A stretch of DNA of 64,000 bases, taken from the NCBI GenBank assembly GCA_005406025.1, contig BGZK01001348.1:1-64000 (forward strand), read 5' to 3'. This document shows, piece by piece, positions 36,566-46,499 of this stretch (within the stretch, counting starts at the first letter, position 1; the number at the start of each line of letters is the position of its first letter). The position numbers and the translations under genes are program-made. The stretch is from Eumeta japonica. Its lineage: Eukaryota; Arthropoda; Insecta; Lepidoptera; Psychidae. The notes below the pieces were generated by a model. The model saw only the letters and a program-made list of their open reading frames with translations. It had not been told where the DNA came from and did no database searches.

Positions 36566-37440
36566 AACAAAAAAAAAAATACCAAAAATATCATTTTTTA
36601 AAACTTTTTTTTTTGGTACTCATAAATTTGTTTTAACATTCTTTAGTAACTAAAAGTGATGTAATAAATAAATGATTGTTTTCTTTTTATATATAACTGA
36701 ATTAAAAAGCAAGCGATTTTCTTTAAAATTTGAAATTTCATTCTGATAGTTACAAAAGCAAACTTCATGAGATAAAAATATTATTTCTTTTATTATTTAG
36801 GTATAAGAAATCAAAATCGGGTATACAGAACTTAGGCACCAAATTCGTGTTGACTTGTGTTATGTTTATTATTTTCAAATGAACACAAACAATACGGAAG
36901 CTTAGTGAAAATTTAGAACTCGGCATAATCTAATGTGTGCATAAACTTATTTTTAGCGTATAAGTGTAAACGAATTTTTATGTTAGTGATATATAGTGAA
37001 TATATTCTTATTTTATTGAAAATAAACTGATAAAATTGGTAACTAGAGTATTACAAAAATTTTAAGAATACGATTAGAAATAATCTAGCACGCCTTTTCA
37101 TATATTTCCACGAGCGCTTTAGGAAACCTTCAGAAACCCGTGAAATTCCATAGAATCCATAGAAAATCTTAAATTGTAAGAAGTTGTAAGCTTGAATTTT
37201 AATATTTCGGCGCGTAGTGTACGTATTCTTTGCTTCGGCAGCCATAAAATTAAATAACGATAAATTTCCATAATGTATTCGAAAGCTATTAACATTTCGC
37301 AATAATATATATTAGATTTTTTTATAGTGATAAAGTATTTTATCAAATGTGCAAGCTACGATGACTTCATAAAGCACAAATATATAGAAATAGCTTTTTC
37401 CTGCAGCTTCGAACACGTAGTCATAGAATGAATCTTTTCA
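36566..37440. other. unassigned AT-rich DNA
   Basis: Nothing could be supported. Two overlapping minus-strand frames at 37,051-37,346 share no motif with known families. Confidence 0.3.
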
Positions 37441-37449
37441 TTTTTTTTA

Positions 37450-37620
37450 TATAGCGTAGATAAAGGGCAAATGAGCAGGCGATCCATCTGATAGTAGATG
37501 CTCACCGCAGCCCATGGACATTGACACCTCCAGAGGAGTCACCAGTGCGCTGTCGGCCTCTCGAGAGGAAATAGGATGTCTAATGGAGAGGGATCGGGTC
37601 GATAGAAGAGAGAAAGAGAA
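37450..37620 (+). repeat. moth-type CCCATGGACA short repeat, copy 2
   Basis: It begins near 'gggcaaatgagcaggcgatc' (37,467), passes through 'ccgcagcccatggacattg' and 'gaggagtcacc', and ends in 'agaggaaataggatgtctaa'. It is in the same orientation as copy 1 at 19.9 kb and better preserved. Confidence 0.7.
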
Positions 37621-38039
37621 AATGAACGATCATAATTATTACTTACTAAACAAAATGCAACGGTGAAAGCTGCTGTTTTAAGTATGTTTTCTGTCAGAGT
37701 GTGCTATTTCGTAGTTACCAGAAGTAGTGGACGATTTGCGCTGATACATCGTAAGATTATCTGAAAATCGAACGCAGGAAGAGGATGCAATAAGTTTCCA
37801 GACCGACAACATGTTTTACTCTCGGAAAGACAATAGATTGTTTTAAGGAAATATTGAATTGCTCACCGACAAGCCCTTCATTTAAAATGTATGGAATGGA
37901 AATTGCAAGTGTGTTGTAGAAAAGGTTTGCGAATATTGTATAAGTACAATATTAACAAACGGCATCGTTGAAGGTGATATATATGCACCCCGGCTTCCAC
38001 AAATCTTGACGATGATGTGGAGCTATGTACAAAAATAAA

Positions 38040-38460
38040 TATTTCGTAAGAGATACATACCAGTGGAGATGCGATTGCTGCGTAGTATGTGAGCTGAGTG
38101 TCTCGGAAGGACAGATGTGGAAACAGTGATGTCAGAGAGCGGTGTGTTTTGAAGGAAGATGTAGTGGCTGGAGTAGAAAGAGGTATGTTGTGGTGGTTTG
38201 GCTATCTGGAAAGGATAAATGAAAGTAGGCTGAGAAAACAAATCTATAGAGCAAATATGTGTGTTGAAAAGGTCGGTAAGGGTCGCTCTAGAAAATTTTA
38301 TGCAGAACATATTGGTGGCATATTAAAAAAGGGCCAAACTATAAGCACCCAAAACCGACGAGCTCGCATGAAAGGATTGAGGGATGTCAACGGGGCAAGA
38401 GAGATAGATATACAAAGATCCTATCCTTTGGAAATCTATAGTCACTGCCTATTCTTCTGG
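38040..38460 (+). pseudogene. RTE-like retrotransposon tail (copy 2)
   Basis: A plus-strand frame of 155 codons (38,098-38,565) carries SRKDRCGNSDVRERC, LKEDVVAGVERGML, WWFGYLERINESRL, KQIYRANMC, VEKVGKGRSRKFYAEHI and GGILKKGQTISTQNRR without a stop until after the conserved part. It matches the decayed tail at 9,950-10,365 along its length. The polymerase core is absent, so the copy is 5'-truncated, as is usual for elements copied from their 3' end. The coding part runs into simple TTAT-rich repeats at 38,465. Confidence 0.75.
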
Positions 38461-38490
38461 GATTATACTATTTTTATATTATACGTACCT

Positions 38491-38580
38491 TATATTTATA
38501 CTATTTATTATAGTTTACACTATTATTATGTTATACTTACTCTATATTTATACTATTTATTATAGTTTACACTATTATTA
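38491..38580. repeat. 52-bp period tandem duplication
   Basis: The 38-base block beginning 'tatatttatactatttatta' at 38,491 is repeated exactly at 38,543. It directly follows the retrotransposon tail and may be the expanded 3' simple repeat of that element. Confidence 0.85.
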
Positions 38581-39010
38581 AATTATACATTCCTCATCAA
38601 TCCATTACACCTTAGCGATGGGAGACTTCAACGTAAAACTAGGTAAATGAGATGATTAGAAATTGGGCAGTTGTTGAAAGTTTTTCGGGAAGAAACAGAT
38701 ACAAAGAGATCTTTCATGACATCTTTCTTCAGGCAACGGTTTCACAGAAAATAAACCTGAATCAGTCCCAATGATAACCCTGAAAAATTTAGACAAGCTG
38801 ATCGATTAAATTAAAACCTAGAAAGTACTTTCCGTTGACTTAAAATATAGCATTTTATTTAGACTCTAAATTTTAGAGGCAAGACCTAATCGTAAAGATA
38901 AAGTAGAAGACCTTGAAACGTTCAGTAATGACTCAGTTGTAATGATTACACTGTCGTAGTACCAAATTATTATACAAGTTTTTGTATAAAGCGAGGAAGC
39001 AAGTGCAAGA

Positions 39011-39049
39011 GTTAATAGCTAAAGTTAATAGCTAAAGTTAATAGCTAAG
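39011..39049. repeat. three copies of a 13-bp repeat
   Basis: gttaatagctaaa occurs at 39,011 and 39,024, and with one change at 39,037. A looser fourth copy follows. Confidence 0.9.
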
Positions 39050-42000
39050 AGTTAAGAGCTAATAGTTTCAATAATAATTCTTTCTTTATTTCTTCTAATT
39101 AAAAAAAAAGAAATTTTGAGAACTTTATCCATATTAAAAAATATTTGTTTCTAAAACTAATTCTTATGAACTTATATTATAAAACTGGGTAACATTATAT
39201 TTAACAGGAAAATTATAAAAGATGATTTTAATATTGTTATTTACGTTTTAAAATTTTGTAATTTCTTAGTACAATGAAATTCAATTTTTGCATCCATGTT
39301 GTCTCATTTTTGTGATCCGACAATAAACCGGGAGTCGTACTAAAAGGTTTTAAATGAGAAATACTTTGCGCGCGAGTTCGCTAGCACTTAGCGAGTTGTT
39401 TAAAATGATTTTTAAAAATATTTATATTTAAAATTATACTATAAAATGTAAATTATATTGTAATAAATACAGTTCAAATAACATGTTTTGTGACAAAATA
39501 AAGACAATAAATCTTTGGTATTATTTTCAAAATTTCTTCCATTCAGTTTCCATTTGTGAAAAATTATATTACTATGATACAAAGAAAAAAAATACTACGA
39601 ATGTGTGTTAATTAATTTAGTAGTGAAAACAATTAGATTACATTTTGACCGCAAACAGTAAATTAGGGAAGAGTTGTTAGGGCCGTTGCGGCTTCAGATG
39701 GGGCAACTCGCTCAAATTAATATACACCACGCCTAGTTACGGCGAGAATCGTGTTAGGCGAATTCTGTTAGGAAGTTCCAATAAAGTGTCGGTTAGCACT
39801 GTAATACTACAGTTGTAAGATACATGGTTGTTTTGGGATAACCATTTAGGTAGGGGAAATAAATTTATGGAACGGCTCCGAAATCGAGTACTTCTTCGTA
39901 TATTCGAAGTTATTTTGAAGTCTTGGGTACTTAATGTTGGTCACCTTGAGTACTAACTTGCTTTACCTACCGTTCGGTTTTTGATTGGAGTGGTGTCTGA
40001 AGATGGATATCCAGACAGTGAATGCAGTAAATGAAAATTTGTTACATATATACCCAACTGATAAGACCCTAGACATGGGTTAATACAAAATACGTGGTTA
40101 TATTTTACTCTTATGGCGTTTTATGTTGAAGGTGGCCTTCTATTTCTTTCCTAAGACAGGTGGATTTTTGATTGCTACTGCTTTATGACACAAGTGTGAA
40201 CATTCTTGAGGTCACATAGAAGAAAGTTATGCCACCATTGATTGATGTTTATAAGATTTATTTCGAAATTCAGACGATAGCATCATCTTGTTGTTTTTCA
40301 GACGTGGATTCTATCATCTGAGGGTCAACTTGTTATTCCAGTAATTACAGAACTAGGCATGTTCTGTAATTTTTTGATATTTTCCCGAAATAATCAGCTA
40401 TCATTTTATGTTACGTTTGGTTTCCTCTAATTCATTATCAATCTGTAGATGTTGCAGCATAGCATTTGCCATGTTTATTTGATTATTAAATTCATTATTA
40501 AATTTTTTTAAATGTCTATAAAACTGAACCACTTGCCGATTTGTGCAGTTATTCCAAGCGCAGAATCCCCGACGTAATGCCTCGGCCGCCCTACCGTTCA
40601 ACATTTTGATTCCTACCCACGGTATCTGGCATATTCACTTTTGCCTTCAGTCTGTAGCGGCGGTTGCTTAATTCAAATGAAACGTATGGATAATCGTATC
40701 TCAAATAGATTTAAATCTTAACCCGTGCCCTTACTTCAGCAGCGCATGCGTCAATTCCCCATTTGGGTGAGGTTTCTTAATATATAATCGCTGTAATTTC
40801 TATTTTTAATATACTTCTTTATTCTCTTTATATAGATAGTATTAGTTGCTGGTAGAATTAGTTGTTTCTACACTCTGCTCTTGTGATCACGCGCTGTAAG
40901 TTGCTTTAACTAGTGCCGTTACCTGCTTATCCTGTTCCATGGTGCTCAGTAGTGTGGGGGACTAGAATTTGAAACTTTGAAAACCGATGTTTCAGGGAAC
41001 TAGGTAAAACGAATGTATTGATTCTAAGATAGCATAAAAGACCTACAGATATTTTTTCCGGAAGGATAATAACCTACCATTGAAGAAATTCGCCGTAAAC
41101 AAACTGAGCGAAAAGTTCTCGTTGGCCGATAGCCGCACTGTCGAGCCCAGTATCCGGGGATGAGGAGGCGTAAACCAGAGCGAGCCAAGTTGCATTGTCT
41201 AACATACAACCCTGAATCCACAGTGCTAAAAATGACTGTATGTTGGCGCTGCGGGTTCCATTGCTTTGCCACTGTGCTGTCGCGGGCTATGTGTCCGAAA
41301 CCATTCCTTTAGAGGCGACATTGTTCTGTTGCCAGGCACAGGTGTCAGACATTTTAAAGGAATCTGATTAATTTTAATGATCAGGATTAACTATTTTACA
41401 TATTCCAATTTAGAAGGCATTCGGGGAAAGAGGTCATTTACTCAGTCGGGGCGACTATACACACAACTCACAACTTTGTATTACGTTATTTTGCCTCGAT
41501 AATCGCTACCGGATCACTGTTGTCATATAGCTCGTCGACTCATCTTCGTTATTTAATTACATTTTATCAAAGTACACCTAATAGTGAATAATACCGAGCA
41601 AATAAATGTCATATATAACCACACTATAATCGACAACTCCATTTTGAAATTTGATTAAAACGGAAGAAATGAAAACAGAAGGCTTTTGAAAAGACTTTGT
41701 TTATTTTCAAAAAGACTTTTTAAAAAAAGAGACAAGTATCATCTAACTATTAAATGAATCTAGTTCCCATTACTAGAATTTCCTGTGGGTAACTAGGTAT
41801 TTTCGATAAATATAACTTCATATACAATATCTAAACAGGTAGGACATATTATTCTTAGTGTTACAACATACACATGTATTATTCCTAGTGTTACAATATA
41901 TGCATACACATACATATGCATGCACATATATTGATTTGTTTATGATACTAAGACATTCATTTATTTTTCTATATACAAGAAGTCCAAAATAACGAAAAGT

Positions 42001-42435
42001 TCTATGTGCAAGTAAACAAAGATGTCGGCAGTGGTCATTTCAGGGGACTTTGTATTCTATCTGTTGTTATAGTAATCGTGTCCTTTGAAGTTTCGTGAAA
42101 TCTTAAGATCGTGCACACAATAAACAATTGTCGCACATTGAGGATATCGATCTCTTTTACAGCATTTCGGTTCAATAAAATTTAGGTTTGTTAAAAATTA
42201 TTTTCAATAAACCTCTTTGTGCAATAGGGTAGTTTATTACTTTTTTGTATTACAGAATTTAAAGATTTTTTATTTGAGTAAGATTGCAGGGAAACAGTTT
42301 TTCGATAACTATAAAAATAACTGAGTAATGACTCTTCTAAATCGCTAATTAGACAGAGAAGGCACTACTACGCAGTAACGTCATTGTCTGCTAGTGCCAT
42401 GTAGAATAATTTCATATTATTCTCTATTGTGTAAG
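39050..42435. other. unassigned DNA, several GC-rich patches
   Basis: A 67-codon minus-strand frame (40,401-40,604) starts MLNGRAAEALRRGF and is helical and basic, but I do not recognise it. A GC-rich patch at 41,080-41,350 is open on the minus strand for 82 codons without a known motif. A TG...CA-bounded stretch at 39,677-39,808 has an AATAAA signal and could be a small solo long terminal repeat, but no target duplication is visible. Short direct repeats lie at 41,850-41,930. Confidence 0.3.
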
Positions 42436-42960
42436 AAAGAGGTCCGCACTAAAATAGTTATTAATGCAACAGCCCATGTGACAATGCCATACATAATGGT
42501 AGATTGACATTATGTAGTAGATATAATAGCTAAGTAGTTTTCACGTCGCCCATCCTTGCAAACTTTTTAAATATGAACGTTAGTGTTCTTATTTTTGAGG
42601 CAATGTTATTAATTTGTGTTATCTATCCAAAGCGGTTACCAATAATTACACCTAAATATGTTACCCAATTAATGTCTTCCAGTGAGGTACTGCTATAACC
42701 GATGTCAGGTACCTCTTGACCGAGTTCACACTTACGTGGTTTTAGGTTTAGTAATTCATGTCTGTATTTTTTGATAGTGTGGTGATTCATCGCTCGAGGC
42801 GGCTAGTATGAGGTGATTATCTTGCACACTCAACAAGAAATCTGAAGCGAACGATAAGTATATGATTTTTCCATAATTATCATTAATATATTTAGTGATG
42901 ACATGAGTAAAAATAGTTAAGTTTAAAACTTCATATAGACACGTAAATAACACTTATTTA
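42436..42960 (-). pseudogene. non-LTR reverse-transcriptase fragment
   Basis: On the minus strand, YLSFASDFLLSV (about 42,860) looks like a degraded catalytic site where FADD is expected. INWVTYLGVIIGNRFG followed by IASKIRTLTFIFKK (about 42,690-42,570) matches the thumb region of CR1/Jockey-type enzymes. The reading frame changes between these blocks, and nothing upstream could be identified. Confidence 0.5.
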
Positions 42961-43448
42961 AACAATAATAAAATCCGAAATTATGTCTCATTAGAACGGG
43001 TTTCATTTTCAATTCATTTCGTTGCCTTAATCTCGTAGGTTTTTATCACGCTACTATAATGATATATCTTGCTTCAGTCTTTTTATATCGGATCGAGAGA
43101 CACGCTAGTCTTTAGCGCGCTGGAGGTTTTAAACTAGCATAGTCTCTAGGGCGTTGACTACATCAGTCTGGAGGAACATAGATACTTATTTTATTTGACT
43201 TAATTTAAATACCCATTAGTCGATCGGTCCATGCTGAAGGGGCAAGCCTGGTGCCTCTTAATTTGAAAGTGTTGCGCCGTCCACTTCCCCAACACCACCC
43301 GTTTTGTCCGTAAGATATATAAAAATGAATTAACAATATTTGTCTGTGTAACAATGAATTAGTAATATTTATCTCGTATCGATGGCGATACCTACGTTCG
43401 CCTTAAACTTAATTTGAGGAACGAAACTTAACATTTAAAATGAAAATA
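42961..43448. other. unassigned DNA before the pogo element
   Basis: No gene is supported. The flanking TA target dinucleotide of the next element is at 43,447-43,448. Confidence 0.3.
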
Positions 43449-43636
43449 GGGAGATGCGGGCAAGACGGGGTACTTAACGTTTGATGGGAAATAAAACTGA
43501 AACTATTGTACTTATATACTCTATTTTATTACTATTATTCTCTTTGTTAATTAGTCTTTCAAATTTCTATAATTTTAGGAACAATTGTAACATAATTAAT
43601 TTCTTAACAATATAAAAGTAAAAAAACTCCACCTAC

Positions 43637-43692
43637 CCCATCTTGCCCTCTAGGTAGGGTAAGACGGGGCACCCCCATCGGGCAAGATGGGG
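43637..43692. promoter_or_regulatory. subterminal motif array, left end
   Basis: Three copies of the 13-base motif, two reading GGG(C/T)AAGA(C/T)GGGG and one inverted, lie at 43,637-43,650, 43,657-43,669 and 43,680-43,692. They repeat the inner half of the terminal repeat and are likely transposase-binding sites; the role is inferred. Confidence 0.7.
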
Positions 43693-43705
43693 TATAGCAA
43701 ATCCT

Positions 43706-45800
43706 TTACTGTTTTTCGCAAAATTCGCAGGTGAATGTTGCTTCATCGTCCTCATCATCCACGCCAGCACAGGAGCAATGTGCCCAATTGCCACATATAG
43801 AACACGCAACCCAGCCTTCATCGGAATCCAAATATAGTCCACTACAGTATAAGCAAGGGGTATTTTCAATGTTACTCTCGCTTTTGCTACTGGACGAACT
43901 GCGATTGCTCCTTACTTTCTTCTTTGATATGACTTTACCTTCTTTCCTCTAGTCTTCTTTTCCTTTTTGCTTACTCTCTTCCAAAGTTTCTTTTTTATCG
44001 TTTCTTCCAGTTCTGTTTTGTAGGGTGACGCAGTAATTATAACTGTTTTTCCTCGTTTTCGAGTCACGCGTGAAGTTCTACGAGTTGCTGGAAGGGGTAA
44101 TATTTGCTGTGGACTAGCAACAGAAAATTTAGATTGTTGTGGAGTTGTTGGTCTTCGGTCTATTTCGTTATTAATAAGCCAAGTAGAACATCCGGGCTTA
44201 GGACTCGACGGGGCGGCAGAAACCATCATAGTGGTCGTATGAATAGTCGCTGCTTCAACCTCGGCAGATGGTAAAACTTTTGCAGGTAAGGCGCGAGATG
44301 TTGCTGCAGTGGTAGCAGCTCCAGTGATATCTGGCACATGGAAAGCCTTAATTGGCTGCGTTTCTGGCTCAGCAAGTGCTACGGCTGCTGAAATTGTTGT
44401 AGGTGTTATAATAGCGACACTGCTGATAATGTGGTCGGCGCAGATTGGCTAATTGGTGCTGTTTCAATGGAAGTCGATATTGCAAGATTCACCGATGGTG
44501 TTGTTACAGTAGCAAGTTCATTGTTTGGTGCACTGGCGGTTGAAGTTATTGATTGAGCGCACGGAATGTCAGTCACTAAAGGAGCAAAATCGCTTTCAGA
44601 GAAAACCGATGGATCATACGGCCAAATTCCGCATTTCTTGAATCCATTTACAGCTGTTGCCATGGTAGACGTCTCTATGAAGGCCTTTCCAAAAATTTCT
44701 GCAACTTGCCGGATTGTAACTACCATCCCTGGATTGCTGCGAAGCCACGCCGTGATTTGTCGATCATAAAAATTGCTCAATGGTCCCATATAAGCAACGT
44801 CGGCGACCTGAAGACGGTGAGTCGTATGTGGGGAAACATAAAATAATAACTCCGTGGGATCGAGCTTCTTTAATCAAATCTATGTTTTTTGTGTGGGTGC
44901 TATGACCATCTAATAACAGTAATACAGGTCGATCTGCTGTCGTCCCACTGAATTTTACAAATCGTTTAAACCACCCGAGAAATAATTCAGTGGTTATCCA
45001 GCCCGAGTCACTTACAACTCCCCATCCTCCAGGGGCAGCATTAAGCATTAACTGAGGGTCCATCCTTTTTCTGGGGAATATCATCATAGGGGGCATATAT
45101 TACCCACTGGCACTGAAACATATTTCAACTGTAATCGTAGCACCTCGTTCCGCAGAAGTTAAGGCCCCTACTTGTTTCGGCCCTCTCGCTATAATTTTGA
45201 TTTGGTTTTAGGTACAACTGAAATGCCAGTTTCGTCGCAGTTGTAAATGCGGTCTGGTGTAAGATGATGTTCATCATAGATATTACCCAAAAAAGTATAA
45301 AATTGATCAACAACTTCTTTGTTGAACCCGGCAGCACGCGCAGCTGAAGTGCTTTCGGGTTTTCTTATTGACAACTCCGGATGTCTGTTCAAAAAACCTT
45401 GAACCCAGTCCTTGCCAGCTTCTTGTTTTTGAACGTTGAAAGGATGTGGTTTATTATTTTTTACTGCTAGGTTATAAGCTAATGCCTTTAGGTCTTTGGT
45501 TGTAAGACCATAAAGTCGACTCTCCATGTCTATTATATAGCTACAAAGCTCTTTCTCTTCGTCTTCTGTAAAAATAGGTCGTTTAGGCCCTAAAAGAACT
45601 TTTATACTTGCAGATGAAGAAGCAGCCAAATTCTCGAGAGATGCCTTGACTTTTCTTTCTAAAGTCGTCTGAGGAACTGAATATGTCTTCGCTGCTAACA
45701 TATACCCCATTTTTCCTTCTATAACAGCATCCACAGCTTTTTCCATACTCTCTTGCGCCCAATCCCCTCTATTTGTTTTTTTCTTATACGTTTTCACCAT
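43706..45800 (-). pseudogene. pogo/Tigger-like transposase with C-terminal PHD-like zinc finger, frame-broken
   Basis: The start MVKTYKKKTNRG at 45,800 follows a splice acceptor at 45,802-45,803. In order: a pipsqueak-type helix-turn-helix (AVDAVIEGKMGYMLAAKTYSV, shortened here, about residues 20-55), a CENP-B-like second DNA-binding region ending in WVQGFLNRHPELS, and a DDE core. The core has YNCDETGI (first Asp), LLLLDGHSTHT (second Asp) and a region starting MGPLSNFYDRQ. Then come a Ser/Thr/Pro-rich linker, a basic stretch, and at the end Cys pairs and His in C4HC3 order (CLYC, CSIC, HCSC, CEFC). Full length would be about 699 residues. Frame breaks lie at 45,195-45,198 (A run), 44,830-44,833 (C run), near 44,405 and near 43,940. 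One stop (TAA, 45,100-45,102) interrupts the core. Each break is repaired by adding one or two bases. Confidence 0.88.
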
Positions 45801-45801
45801 T

Positions 45802-46040
45802 CTAAAACAAAATAACATCATTATTGATTACATCGTCAATACACACTCCCTTGCACCCAAATCACCCACTATCCCACACACTCATACACGTACGAATAAT
45901 AAAAACTTGCGATATAATCAGAAACCACGAGCGGGTAAGATGGGGTATACAATACCCCATCTTGCCCTCGAACGCCTAATTGTATTTAAAAAAACACATA
46001 CGGAAAACAATACACAATACAGAAATAAACAAGTTCTTAC
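45802..46040 (-). other. intron in the 5' untranslated region of the pogo transposase
   Basis: On the minus strand the donor AGCAG|GTAAGAAC at 46,040 is strong, and the acceptor TTATTTTGTTTTAG ends at 45,802, one base before the ATG. The first exon (46,041 to the right end) would be non-coding. The seven extra codons upstream of the chosen ATG lie in the acceptor tract and are not part of the protein. Confidence 0.7.
45933..45967. promoter_or_regulatory. subterminal motif pair inside the 5' intron
   Basis: GGGTAAGATGGGG at 45,933-45,945 faces CCCCATCTTGCCC at 45,955-45,967 around a 9-base spacer, forming an inverted pair that lies within the intron. Confidence 0.7.
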
Positions 46041-46295
46041 CTGCTAGATTAATCGTTGACGCATGAGAATAACTTTGAAGCTAATATAGTCTAGTATTAT
46101 TTGTGTAGTAAATACGTACAAAACGAACTTAAAAAATAAGAATCAAACTGCCAGAAACCACTTTTGTTTCAATAAACAAAAACATACGTGTCGCAGCGAA
46201 TCACTCAACGGACGCACTGACAGGCATCATGGTGCCGCATCGTCACGCGCTAGAACGATCGTGATTGGCCAATTAGAATTCCTTATAATACGGGT

Positions 46296-46335
46296 GCCCC
46301 GTCTTGCCCGCCACCCCGTCTTGCCCGCATCTCCC
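46296..46335. promoter_or_regulatory. right end with two tandem binding motifs
   Basis: CCCCGTCTTGCCCG occurs at 46,297-46,310 and again at 46,314-46,327 as part of the terminal repeat. The left end has a single terminal copy plus the internal array, so the two ends are not equivalent. Confidence 0.75.
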
Positions 46336-46499
46336 TACACAAGCTACGCCGTAATGTGTATAAATAAACCCGCTCTAGAATTGACTTTTTTAGAAACAAT
46401 GTTAACTAATGTAACTACCTACATGATGAAATTTCCACAAAACGAACGCGTTGTGAAAACATAGTTCTTTAAAAATTACATTAACTTCAGTCTACTTTA

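Larger units (their letters stand above)
43449..46335 (-). mobile_element. complete pogo/Tigger-type DNA transposon, 2,887 bp
   Basis: Perfect terminal inverted repeats of at least 22 bases (GGGAGATGCGGGCAAGAC... at 43,449-43,470 and the complement at 46,314-46,335) are flanked by TA on both sides (43,447-43,448 and 46,336-46,337). TA duplication is the mark of the Tc1/mariner/pogo group. The single transposase gene runs on the minus strand with a 5' untranslated exon. Copies of GGGCAAGA(C/T)GGGG lie inside both ends. The identical ends argue for a young insertion. Confidence 0.93.

Noticed and set aside
38991..39068. Short regular repeats as a CRISPR-like array
   Set aside because: The 13-bp units are directly adjacent without spacers, and the genome is eukaryotic; it is a simple tandem repeat.
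39677..39808. Possible solo long terminal repeat (TG...CA with AATAAA)
   Set aside because: No target duplication, no second copy and no internal coding region were seen.
45801..45821. Upstream methionine codons for the pogo transposase
   Set aside because: These codons translate the polypyrimidine tract of a splice acceptor; MVKTYKK at 45,800 is the credible start.
43656..45970. Internal CCCCATCTTGCCC motifs as ends of a second, nested transposon
   Set aside because: The internal motifs match only the inner half of the terminal repeat, lack the outer GGGAGATGC and have no TA duplication.
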